A stretch of DNA of 13,943 bases from CAZVIK01 sp964627045 (GCA_964627045.1 CAZVIK010000096.1:1-13943), one strand, 5' to 3'; numbered from the stretch's first letter, positions 1-5,934 are shown. Made by a program: numbers and translations. Notes: generated by a model from the letters alone, not told the origin.

Positions 1-683
1 GCCACGATTTTGGCGTTGGGGAAGTGCTTACGCACCAGGGCGCGGTAGCTGCTGGCCAGGTCCATGCACACCACCCGCACCTCGGCCTTACCCTCCAGGC
101 GCTGGAAATAGGCCTCCAGAGCGGCCTCTGACCGGCCCAGGACCACGTCGTAGACCTTGTGGTGGCGCCGGTCGCACAGGGTGGTGGCATAGCCTTGTCG
201 GCGAGTGAAGAAGTGCTCGTCGATGCCCAGCACCGGCGTGCAACGTGGCGGATGCCACTCCCGGAACTGGCGTTGCAGCCCACGTCGAAAGTAGCGTTCC
301 ACGGTGGCCGCCCCGATGCCTTCCCGGCGCGCCAGGCGGCTGCGGTTGATGCCATCCAGGTGCTGCTGATAGATGGCCTTCTGAAACGCCTCGCTGGCCC
401 GCTGGCAGCGCCGGATGCCGGGCAGGGGCTGACGGGCATGACGCCCACAGGCCAGGCACTGATTCTTGGGCGCCTGGATCTCCAGCCGGCTAGGGCGCAA
501 CCCCCAGTTCTCGTGCCGCACGCTGCGCCGAAACCAGCCCTTGCTGCGCAACCGGCTGCTCCCGCAATGCGCGCAGAATCTCGGCCCGGTATACCGGGCC
601 GAGATTCGCAGCACTCCATCTCTCCTCTGAATCTCGCTAATCCGAAAGTCGGGCAGGCCTATAAGGATCTCTGATTCGGTCAA
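1..683 (-). CDS. ISL3-family transposase (3'-truncated by the window edge)
   Basis: DDE transposase that moves the surrounding insertion sequence. The 227 visible codons run uninterrupted. Order of parts: N-terminal zinc-binding region with C37/C40 and C76/C79 (CAHC and CLAC), a helix-turn-helix around residues 110-135, then the start of the DDE catalytic domain with the first Asp in VLGIDEHFF (D155) and the second in VVCMDLASSY (D208). The final Glu would lie beyond the window. I chose the TTG start at 683 because GGGAG lies 7 nt upstream and the protein then opens like the family (TTG-ACC-GAA, MTESEIL); no ATG or GTG fits better. There is no visible decay, so the copy could be active. Plus-strand open frames here are shadows. 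Confidence 0.88.
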   Translation of the reverse strand, partial: MTESEILIGLPDFRISEIQRRDGVLRISARYTGPRFCAHCGSSRLRSKGWFRRSVRHENWGLRPSRLEIQAPKNQCLACGRHARQPLPGIRRCQRASEAFQKAIYQQHLDGINRSRLARREGIGAATVERYFRRGLQRQFREWHPPRCTPVLGIDEHFFTRRQGYATTLCDRRHHKVYDVVLGRSEAALEAYFQRLEGKAEVRVVCMDLASSYRALVRKHFPNAKIV

Positions 684-724
684 AACGTTTCTCCCAAGAT
701 TGTTTTTACCAATCTGGGATCACG

Positions 725-751
725 GCCTGCCCCCGTTTCTGATCAAGAGCC
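725..751 (-). repeat. Probable left terminal inverted repeat of the ISL3 element
   Basis: On the minus strand the sequence from 751 inward reads GGCTCTTGATCAGAAACGGG. The GGCTCTT start is the usual ISL3-family terminus. The inner limit is a guess, because the partner repeat is not in the window. Confidence 0.45.
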
Positions 752-822
752 GATTTTTCCCCGTTTTCCGGAGCTTGGGCCTCGATCCCTGCCGGGTTCC
801 GATGCCCAACCCCCAGTCCGCG

Positions 823-1713
823 TCAGCTCTCACCGGCTGCCATACGCTCCCTCGACGGCCGCACTCCGTCCAGAAGGTGCGCGGCGACTTCTCGCCCCCG
901 CGCATAGGCCGCCCGGTATTCTTCCTTCCGCTCGGCGCGCGACAGGCCGTGGCCTGACCGCTGCAACGTAACAATGGACTTGCCGACCACGAACGTCCCG
1001 GCATAGGCGACGGCCACTTTAGGCGCCAGGCCCGCTCCTGCGGGCACCTTGCCCACCAGTTGTCGTGCCAGCGCCCGCCACCCGAAGGCGGACGCTACGA
1101 TGGACGCTATCTCCGCCTTCTGCGCGCCGTAGCCCACCTCGCGGCCCGAGGCCGCCGCCAGCAGAAACGCCATTCGAACCTGGTTCGCCGTGAGAATGGC
1201 GGTGTCCGAGGCGAATTCGCCTACAGCCCAGGGGAGAGACACGACCGAAGGAACGACGTTCGGCAGCGCGGTCGCCAGCGCGAACAGGGCGTTCTCTTTC
1301 GAGAATCGCCGGACGATGCGGCGGTACGCTTCACGCCGGAACGGTGGGAACAGACGCGCGAGCGGCAGTTCCAGATCGGCGTGTTCTCGCAGGATGAGCG
1401 CAACGGTTTCCCCGGGAGCGTCGAAGCGGAAATCGTAGGTTCCCCGGCGCGGAGGCAGGGCCTCATCCTGGATCTCGACATCAAAGTACGGCGGTGCCCC
1501 GGGAACGTCCGCGTGAAAGACGTGCCGTAGCGCCCGAAGCCGCTCGGGGTCGGGCATTCCCATCGGGGCCAAAAAGGCTTCCATGGAGCCGTATCGTTCC
1601 GGGCGTGCCGCCGTGAGTCCGACCAGAACCGTGCGTTCGGCTTCGGCTTGGACGCCACGAGGGTTCAGGTGCGCCAGCGCCCTTCGCACGCTTTTTACAC
1701 TGCTCGCAATCAT
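823..1713 (-). CDS. DUF697/YcjF-like putative membrane-associated protein
   Basis: Function unknown. The C-terminal half (about residues 140-252 of 296) resembles the DUF697 domain: a small-residue-rich hydrophobic stretch with VPSVVSLPWAVGEF, then FGWRALARQLVGKVP and VAVAYAGTFVVGKS, typical of this family of weakly membrane-embedded proteins that often accompany small GTPases. No GTPase is encoded next to it here. The N-terminal 130 residues contain a PERYGSMEAFLAPMG segment and a predicted beta-rich part that I do not recognise. I chose the ATG at 1713 because GAGG lies 6 nt upstream; a GTG at 1725 would add four residues but has no usable spacing. The gene stands about 300 bp downstream of the Rid gene and ends 72 bp from the ISL3 element. 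EcsC-like is an alternative label. Confidence 0.7.
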   Translation of the reverse strand: MIASSVKSVRRALAHLNPRGVQAEAERTVLVGLTAARPERYGSMEAFLAPMGMPDPERLRALRHVFHADVPGAPPYFDVEIQDEALPPRRGTYDFRFDAPGETVALILREHADLELPLARLFPPFRREAYRRIVRRFSKENALFALATALPNVVPSVVSLPWAVGEFASDTAILTANQVRMAFLLAAASGREVGYGAQKAEIASIVASAFGWRALARQLVGKVPAGAGLAPKVAVAYAGTFVVGKSIVTLQRSGHGLSRAERKEEYRAAYARGREVAAHLLDGVRPSRERMAAGES

Positions 1714-2011
1714 GGCAGCCCTCACTCCTCATGGTTGCACGGCGCGGCCAAAGGCTCAATAGCCGCCAGGGCTCGTCGATTGATAGGCGCAATAGCTGCG
1801 GCCATCGTGGCAACTGACGACGTCGTCGCCAAGTGCCCCGCGGGGGGATTGGGGGGTGAATCCGCTGGGTCCGGTCGCAATCGCAACAACACCACCGCCT
1901 GGGGATTGCCCTGATCCTTGCCTTCGCGTCATGCGCCCATTGGACACTGGCGGAACGGCCCACGCGCCACACCCCCGCTGCCCCCGCGCCCGCGACCGCA
2001 CGCGCAGCGGC
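1714..2011. other. Intergenic stretch, nothing recognised
   Basis: About 300 bases between the Rid gene and the DUF697-like gene, both on the minus strand. Open frames on both strands are composition-driven and unlike any family I know. The only structures seen are short GC-rich palindromes (GACGACGTCGTC at 1816-1827 and CCCCGCGGGG near 1836). I see no convincing promoter, terminator or small RNA. Confidence 0.5.
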
Positions 2012-2497
2012 CTACTCCGGCACTGTGCGAAACACGGCGATCGCTTCGATCTCGATCAGCAGATCCGGCCGGCACAAAATCGCCTGAATGCCGGTGGAGG
2101 CGGGCAACGGGTCCAGTTCCTGCGACTGGTAGAACGCCGTCCGCTCCTCATTGAAGGCCTCGTAGTCGCGCTCGATGTCGCGCAGGTAACAGGTGGTGCG
2201 GACGATGTCTTTCCAACTGGCGCCTTCGGCCTTCAACAGCGCTGTGATGTTGGCAAACGTCCGCCGGGTCTGCGCGCGAAAGTCACCCACGTGCAGAGTC
2301 TCGCCGTCTGGCCCTATGCTGGCCGTTCCGGAAATCAGCAGGACGGCAACATTTCCGAAATCCAGCCGCAGGCCCCGGGAAAACGAACTCGGCTTGGCGT
2401 AATTGTACGCCTCGTTTAGGGCCCGGAGCGCGCTGATAGGCTTCTTCTCAATCGATTGGGCGCGCGCCACCTCTTCGAATGCACTGGCGAGTTCCAT
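2012..2497 (-). CDS. Rid-family (RidA/YjgF/UK114-like) protein, non-canonical subgroup
   Basis: A 161-residue chorismate-mutase-like fold protein of the Rid superfamily, which normally forms trimers with active sites at subunit interfaces. Family features: LLISGTASIGPDGE (about 53-66), TRRTFANITALLKAEG (78-92), VRTTCYLRD (99-107) and the C-terminal strand LLIEIEAIAVF (146-156) with its conserved Glu. True RidA imine deaminases have PARS here, with an Arg that binds the substrate carboxylate; this protein has PASTG (132-136), so the Arg is missing. PAST-type motifs are known in chorismatase-related and other divergent Rid groups, so deamination of enamines or imines should not be assumed. GAGG lies 4 nt before the ATG at 2497. 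It follows uvrC in the same direction and is probably cotranscribed with it. Confidence 0.85.
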   Translation of the reverse strand: MELASAFEEVARAQSIEKKPISALRALNEAYNYAKPSSFSRGLRLDFGNVAVLLISGTASIGPDGETLHVGDFRAQTRRTFANITALLKAEGASWKDIVRTTCYLRDIERDYEAFNEERTAFYQSQELDPLPASTGIQAILCRPDLLIEIEAIAVFRTVPE

Positions 2498-2586
2498 CCA
2501 ACCTCGTTTCTCCCTTCTCCCCTAGCGCAATTTTAGCACCCAGGGCCGAGGCTTCCGCCACAAGAACTGGGGGAGCGCAAGGAGTC

Positions 2587-4293
2587 TCAGGCCGGATTGG
2601 ACGCGTCGCCGCTTAGGCCCGGCGTGCCTTCTCGGCCTCTTGCGGGTCTTCTTCCGGCCGGCGGTCTTTTTCCGAAAAAAGCCTTGCCACGCCGGGCGCG
2701 GTGGAAGGTGACCGCGAACCGGTGCGCCTCGTCGCGGACCGTTTGTACCAGATGGAGCACCGGCGAGAAACGGTCCAGCTTGACGGGTTCGGTTTCCTGG
2801 CCTAGCACGTAGATCCACTCCTCGCGCTTAGCGATGGACGCAAGCGGTTGATTGATCACGCCGAGCGACTCCAGGGCCGCCGCCGCCGCGTGCAACTGCC
2901 CGAGGCCGCCGTCCACCAGCACAAGCCCCGGCATCGCTCCGCCTTCGTTCTGCACGCGGGTGTATCGGCGCGCGATGACCTCGCGCATGGAGGCGAAATC
3001 GTCCACTCCGTCCACGGTCCGGATGATGAACTTGCGGTAGCCGGATTTCTTCATGCGCCCGGCCTCCCACACCACCATGCTGGCCACGGTCTCCTCGCCC
3101 TGCGTGTGGGAGATGTCGAAGCACTCGATGCGGGTGGGCGGCTCGTCGAGGCCGAGCGCATCTTGGAGCGCTTCCTGGATGGCCTTGTCCGATGGCTTTC
3201 GCACCCGGAAACGCGACTCGAAGCTGTGGCGCGCGTTCGTCTCGGCCAGTGCCAGCATGGCCTTTTTCGGGCCGCGCTGCGGGGTGTGGATCTCGGTCTT
3301 CCGGCCGCGGCGTTCGGTGAGCAATTGTTCCAGCGCTTCGCTGCCTTCAAACTCCACAGGCAGGTCGATGCGGCGCGGGATGTGCGGCTGGTTCAGGTAG
3401 AACTGCGTGAGCAGCGTGGAGAAGAAGTCGCCCGGCTCGAACTCGTCCTGGTCCTCCCAGAAAAACTGACGGCGGTCGGCCACTCGCCCTCCGCGGAAGT
3501 GGAAAACGTCGACGGCCACCAGCGGCGGCTCGGCGTAGTAGCCGAAAATGTCGGCGTCCTCGGCTTCGACGTCGGCCATCTTCTGCCTTTCGTCCAGTTC
3601 TTCCACGGTGGCGATGAGGTCGCGCAGCGTGGCCGCTTCTTCGAAACGCAGCCCCTCGGCGGCCTCCTTCATGCGCGTCCGCAGGCCGCCGGCCAGATCA
3701 TGGAGGCGGCCTTCAAGCAGCAGTCTCACGTTCCGCACGGCGTCGGCATAGGCGTCAGCGGTGGTCAGGCCCTCGACGCAGGGCCCCAGGCAGTGATACT
3801 GAAGGCACGGCTGGGGATGGCTCCGCGTCAGATCCACCTTGCAGGAAGGCACCAGGAAGCAACGGTGGATGAAGTGAACCAAGCGGTAGGCCAGGCTGGC
3901 CGGCATGTATGGGCCGAAGTAGCTGGCGCCGTCTTTATTGATGCGCCGCGTCACAAAGACGCGCGGGTACTTCTCTCCGGTGAGCTTGATACAGGGGAAA
4001 GACTTGTCGTCGCGCAACAGGACGTTGAACCGCGGCTGGTACTCCTTGATCAGGTTGTTTTCCAGCGCGAAGGCTTCCTTCTCGTTGTCGACCTGAATGA
4101 AGTCCAGCGCACGGGCTTCGGAGATCAAGCTTCCGGTCTTGGCGTCGGCCAGGCGATCTTCGGTGAAGTAGCTGCGGACGCGCGAACGCAGGTTCTTGGC
4201 CTTGCCGACATAGAGAACAGTGCCGTGCTGGTCCTTGTAGAGATAGACTCCCGGCTCGGTGGGGAGCCGCGCAGCCTGATCTCGGAGTTCCAT
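2587..4293 (-). CDS. uvrC: UvrABC system protein C, lacking the C-terminal HhH domain
   Basis: Dual-incision endonuclease of nucleotide excision repair, recruited by UvrB at damaged DNA. In 568 residues: GIY-YIG nuclease domain (about 12-95; GVYLYKD, LYVGKAKNLRSRVRSYF, metal-binding E78 in ALENNLIKE); a cysteine cluster C151, C163, C168, C172; a UVR domain (about 197-232) that contacts UvrB; and an RNase H-like domain with the 5'-incision triad D393 (CFDISH), D461 (LVLVDGGLGQLH) and H524 (DEAHRFAVTFHR). E. coli UvrC has 610 residues and ends in a tandem helix-hairpin-helix; here the protein stops about 38 residues after the catalytic His with an Arg/Gly/Pro-rich tail and no HhH. A slippery TTTTTTC heptamer at 2680-2674 could shift translation by -1 into a Lys/Arg-rich tail ending at 2522. 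The ATG at 4293 (MELRDQAARLPTEPGVY) matches the family start; the open frame extends further upstream, overlapping the divergent gene, but that part is not UvrC-like. Confidence 0.95.
   Translation of the reverse strand: MELRDQAARLPTEPGVYLYKDQHGTVLYVGKAKNLRSRVRSYFTEDRLADAKTGSLISEARALDFIQVDNEKEAFALENNLIKEYQPRFNVLLRDDKSFPCIKLTGEKYPRVFVTRRINKDGASYFGPYMPASLAYRLVHFIHRCFLVPSCKVDLTRSHPQPCLQYHCLGPCVEGLTTADAYADAVRNVRLLLEGRLHDLAGGLRTRMKEAAEGLRFEEAATLRDLIATVEELDERQKMADVEAEDADIFGYYAEPPLVAVDVFHFRGGRVADRRQFFWEDQDEFEPGDFFSTLLTQFYLNQPHIPRRIDLPVEFEGSEALEQLLTERRGRKTEIHTPQRGPKKAMLALAETNARHSFESRFRVRKPSDKAIQEALQDALGLDEPPTRIECFDISHTQGEETVASMVVWEAGRMKKSGYRKFIIRTVDGVDDFASMREVIARRYTRVQNEGGAMPGLVLVDGGLGQLHAAAAALESLGVINQPLASIAKREEWIYVLGQETEPVKLDRFSPVLHLVQTVRDEAHRFAVTFHRARRGKAFFGKRPPAGRRPARGREGTPGLSGDASNPA
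2674..2680 (-). promoter_or_regulatory. Possible -1 ribosomal frameshift site in the uvrC 3' end
   Basis: In the uvrC frame the codons read GCT TTT TTC, giving T-TTT-TTC, which fits the X-XXY-YYZ slippery pattern. A -1 slip replaces the 28-residue zero-frame tail with a very basic tail (KKTAGRKKTRKRPRR...) ending at 2522, only 24 bp from the next gene. The zero-frame tail is rich in AGA, GGA and GCA codons that are rare elsewhere in this GC-rich gene, while the -1 frame keeps high third-position GC at first. A sequencing or assembly indel in the T6 or nearby A5 run would look the same. Confidence 0.3.
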
Positions 4294-4327
4294 CGGACGG
4301 TATACTTGTATTGTGCCACCGGCCAGA
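4294..4327. promoter_or_regulatory. Candidate divergent promoter between uvrC and the TPR gene
   Basis: Only about 20-34 bp separate the two divergent start codons, and the middle holds the palindrome GTATAC (4300-4305). Read on the plus strand, TATACT (4301-4306) matches five of six bases of the -10 consensus and would start transcription at about the GTG at 4313; on the minus strand TATACC sits a similar distance from the uvrC ATG. No -35 is clear, and neither gene has a good Shine-Dalgarno, so transcripts with very short or no leaders are possible. Confidence 0.35.
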
Positions 4328-4702
4328 ATGCTGCTCCCCATCGCGCTGGCGGCGCTGAGCACGGTCGCGTCGGCGCAGCAGGCGGCTTCGTCCGAACCTC
4401 CCGAAGAGGATGAAACGCTGGCGGCGCGAGAGTACGCCTTCAACCCGTTGCAGGCCCGCACGGAGATTCAGGTGGGCAACCAGTACTTCAAGAAGGGCAG
4501 CTACCGCGCGGCGGCAGGCCGTTTTCAGGAAGCGGCGAAGTGGGACCCGGGCAGCGCCGAGGCATACCTTCGGCTGGGCGACAGCTACGAGAAGCTGAAG
4601 GACTGGAAGGCGATGCGCACTGCTTACGAGAAGTATTTGGAACTCGACTCTGACAGCAAGGACGCGGCGAGAGTTCGCCGGGCGCTAGCCGCAAAGCGGT
4701 AG
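4313..4702 (+). CDS. Small secreted or periplasmic TPR-repeat protein
   Basis: A 129-residue protein with an N-terminal signal peptide (one Arg, then the hydrophobic LLPIALAALSTV and a probable cut after VASA, residue 21), an acidic linker (SEPPEEDE) and two tetratricopeptide repeats (about 50-83 and 84-117: GNQYFKKGSYRAAAGRFQEA and AYLRLGDSYEKLKDWKAM). TPRs mediate protein contacts; the partner cannot be told. There is no lipobox Cys, so it should be soluble after export. GTG 4313 is preferred over ATG 4328 because it supplies the positive residue of the signal peptide, although ATG 4328 is possible. It is divergent from uvrC, and its stop lies inside the 3' end of the convergent TIR gene (18-nt overlap). 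Confidence 0.8.
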   Translation: MPPARMLLPIALAALSTVASAQQAASSEPPEEDETLAAREYAFNPLQARTEIQVGNQYFKKGSYRAAAGRFQEAAKWDPGSAEAYLRLGDSYEKLKDWKAMRTAYEKYLELDSDSKDAARVRRALAAKR

Positions 4703-5266
4703 CTCGATCTTGGCTCTGTTCTGCCCCTTCAGCGATTCGATCAGACGCGCGACGCCTTCGTCCCAGTCCGGAAACAGGTCGACGTACTGGATTTCCCGGC
4801 TAATCGACGCGGGGACGGCGCACTCTTCCAGACGCACCGGGATGAAGTAGGTTCGGTCCAGCGGTGCGCGCCGGGCGCAATCCAGCGCGTAGCGCATCTC
4901 GGCTTGAAACTGGCCCCTTTTCTGCAAGGCCTGGCGGGACAGGCAGGCGATGAAGTAGTCGCTGACCTCGATGGCCTGTTGGATGGCGCGCGGCCAGTTC
5001 TGTCCGGGCAGCAGCTTCTTGCGGTCGAGCCAAGGGTTGAAACCGCGGCATCGAAGAGCGTGGTAGATCCGTTCGACGCTGTGGCGATCCTCCACCGCGT
5101 ACGCCATGAAGACGCTGGGCCCGGAGAACGGCACGAACTGGTAACCGGCGCCGTTGCGGCGAAACACGCCCAGGCCGTCGATTTCGACCGACGCGGCCTC
5201 GTCGAGACACTGCAACAGAATGCGAGCGATTTGGTCAGCGCTTTTCGTCACAGCGGCCCCCGGCAT
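4685..5266 (-). CDS. HU-like/TIR-domain fusion protein (putative NADase or signalling effector)
   Basis: Of 193 residues, about 7-46 resemble the middle of an HU/IHF subunit (helix 2 then the beta-turn VEIDGLGVFRRNGAGYQF), and 51-178 form a bacterial TIR domain: SVFMAYAVEDRHSVERIYHA, GFNPWLDRKKLLPGQNW, AIEVSDYFIACLS, FIPVRLEECAVP and YVDLFPDWDEG. Bacterial TIR domains commonly hydrolyse NAD+ or make ADP-ribose signals; the helix that normally carries the catalytic Glu is FQAEMRYALD, making E123 the candidate. There is no signal peptide or membrane segment, so it should be cytoplasmic. The reading frame overlaps the upstream HU-like gene: ATG 5266 overlaps by 32 nt without a clear ribosome-binding site, while GTG 5251 (188 residues) follows a GGGGG tract. 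Translational coupling is likely. Function as a defence effector is inference. Confidence 0.85.
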   Translation of the reverse strand: MPGAAVTKSADQIARILLQCLDEAASVEIDGLGVFRRNGAGYQFVPFSGPSVFMAYAVEDRHSVERIYHALRCRGFNPWLDRKKLLPGQNWPRAIQQAIEVSDYFIACLSRQALQKRGQFQAEMRYALDCARRAPLDRTYFIPVRLEECAVPASISREIQYVDLFPDWDEGVARLIESLKGQNRAKIELPLCG

Positions 5267-5462
5267 TCGGCTTCGTTTGGTCAAGTCGCAGGTCCTGGCG
5301 GTCGCCGCGGGACAGGGTGCCGATCCCCGGCAGTGCCACCGGGTTGCCGCGTTTAAGTTCGGCCAGTACATCGTGGATGAGTTTGTCGAGGCGGTCGGCC
5401 GCGTCGGCGGGGGTGACCTTGGCCTTGCGCGCTAGGCGTTCGGCGATGTCTTGCTTCTTCAT
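5235..5462 (-). CDS. Short HU-family-like DNA-binding protein
   Basis: At 75 residues it is shorter than ordinary HU (about 90). Helix 1 and helix 2 (MKKQDIAERLARKAKV, PADAADRLDKLIHDVLAELK) and the following beta-turn (GNPVALPGIGTLSRGD) match the HU/IHF fold well. The DNA-clasping arm and last helix are replaced by a short polar tail (LDQTKPNAGGRCDEKR), so it may dimerise and bind DNA weakly or act mainly as a partner. It is immediately upstream of the HU-TIR gene, in another frame and overlapping it, and that gene carries a second degenerate HU segment; heterodimerisation through the HU folds is a reasonable inference. ATG 5462 is the family-like start (MKKQDIA), but no good Shine-Dalgarno precedes it. 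A single split gene caused by a frameshift is unlikely because both frames carry their own HU beta-turn. Confidence 0.8.
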   Translation of the reverse strand: MKKQDIAERLARKAKVTPADAADRLDKLIHDVLAELKRGNPVALPGIGTLSRGDRQDLRLDQTKPNAGGRCDEKR

Positions 5463-5606
5463 GCCGTCTAAAGGCTAGCAGGCCGCCGCTCGGTTGCCGA
5501 TTCGCGGCAGGTAGGCCCCGTCAGGTTAAATGCCAGATTCATCAAGGCCTTGCGCGTCCGAAGATTCAGCGCGGACAATTGTGAACGCCAAAGGGCGCGG
5601 GTCGGT

Positions 5607-5612
5607 TATGAT
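5607..5612 (+). promoter_or_regulatory. Candidate -10 element of the first tRNA-Pro gene
   Basis: TATGAT, five of six to the consensus, ends 10 bp before the mature 5' end of the tRNA, which suits a start at about 5619. No good -35 is seen at the expected distance (around 5584-5589). Confidence 0.4.
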
Positions 5613-5622
5613 GGGTGAGGAT

Positions 5623-5699
5623 CGGGGCGTAGCGCAGCCTGGTAGCGCACCTGCCTTGGGCGCAGGGGGTCGCCAGTTCAAATCTGGCCGCCCCGACCA
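5623..5699 (+). tRNA. tRNA-Pro (anticodon UGG), copy 1
   Basis: 77 nt with the 3' CCA encoded. Acceptor CGGGGCG pairs perfectly with CGCCCCG. D arm GCGC/GCGC, anticodon stem CCTGC/GCAGG around loop CTTGGGC (anticodon TGG), variable loop GGGTC, T stem GCCAG/CTGGC with loop TTCAAAT. A C1-G72 pair, as here, is an established identity feature of bacterial tRNA-Pro. It reads proline codons ending in A and, with U34 modification, others in the box. Confidence 0.97.
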
Positions 5700-5827
5700 A
5701 TAGAATCAAGCAGATACGGACATTCCTGGCTACCTCAAAAACCCGCTGTAGATAAATTTGTAGCTAAAGAATCCTCCGAGATCTCCCGGACGGGAGAATC
5801 TTGAGGCCCGCTGGCGATAGAATCAAG
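5700..5827. repeat. Spacer between the tRNA genes, bordered by an 11-nt direct repeat
   Basis: ATAGAATCAAG occurs at 5700-5710, just after the first tRNA, and again at 5817-5827, just before the second. Between them lies a short hairpin (TCTCCC-GGAC-GGGAGA, 5782-5797) without a T-run. The repeat may be left over from the event that produced the tandem tRNA genes. No gene is seen in the spacer. Confidence 0.45.
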
Positions 5828-5835
5828 TGAGGAGT

Positions 5836-5912
5836 CGAGGCGTGGCGCAGCCTGGCAGCGCGTTTGCCTTGGGCGCAAGAGGTCGCAGGTTCGAATCCTG
5901 CCGCCCCGACCA
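5836..5912 (+). tRNA. tRNA-Pro (anticodon UGG), divergent copy 2
   Basis: 77 nt with CCA encoded and the same TGG anticodon in the identical loop CTTGGGC. It differs from copy 1 at more than ten positions, in the acceptor, anticodon stem, variable loop and T arm. Anticodon stem TTTGC/GCAAG includes one wobble pair; T stem GCAGG/CCTGC with loop TTCGAAT is intact. The acceptor CGAGGCG faces CGCCCCG, so base 3 is A opposite C70, an unpaired position that copy 1 lacks. The cloverleaf is otherwise good and the gene is probably functional or only recently degenerating. Confidence 0.93.
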
Positions 5913-5934
5913 AAGGCAACTCCGTTCGGATCAG

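Larger units (their letters stand above)
1..751 (-). mobile_element. ISL3-family insertion sequence, 5' part (runs off the window)
   Basis: The transposase gene fills most of this stretch, and its upstream side ends at a probable terminal inverted repeat. Read on the minus strand, the sequence from 751 begins GGCTCTTGATCAG. ISL3-family elements characteristically start with GG, often GGCTCTT, so 751 is the likely outer edge. The matching right-hand repeat and the expected 8-bp target duplication lie outside the window and cannot be checked. An imperfect inverted repeat (CCCAGATTG and CAATCTTGGG on the minus strand, plus positions about 691-718) lies just upstream of the transposase ribosome-binding site and could form a hairpin that limits its translation. 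Confidence 0.75.

Noticed and set aside
1756..2001. 81-codon minus-strand frame between the Rid and DUF697-like genes
   Set aside because: No family likeness, no ribosome-binding site, and Gly/Arg/Pro-rich composition expected by chance at this GC content.
2848..4413. 521-codon open frame on the plus strand opposite uvrC
   Set aside because: It mirrors uvrC, whose domains and catalytic residues are unmistakable; the translated product has no recognisable family and is a high-GC antisense shadow.
4294..4461. Upstream extension of uvrC to 4461
   Set aside because: The extra residues are Ala/Ser/Gly-rich, overlap the TPR gene's signal peptide, and fall outside the UvrC family start.
5782..5797. 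Hairpin between the tRNA genes as a terminator
   Set aside because: The stem is only 6 bp and no T-run follows on either strand.
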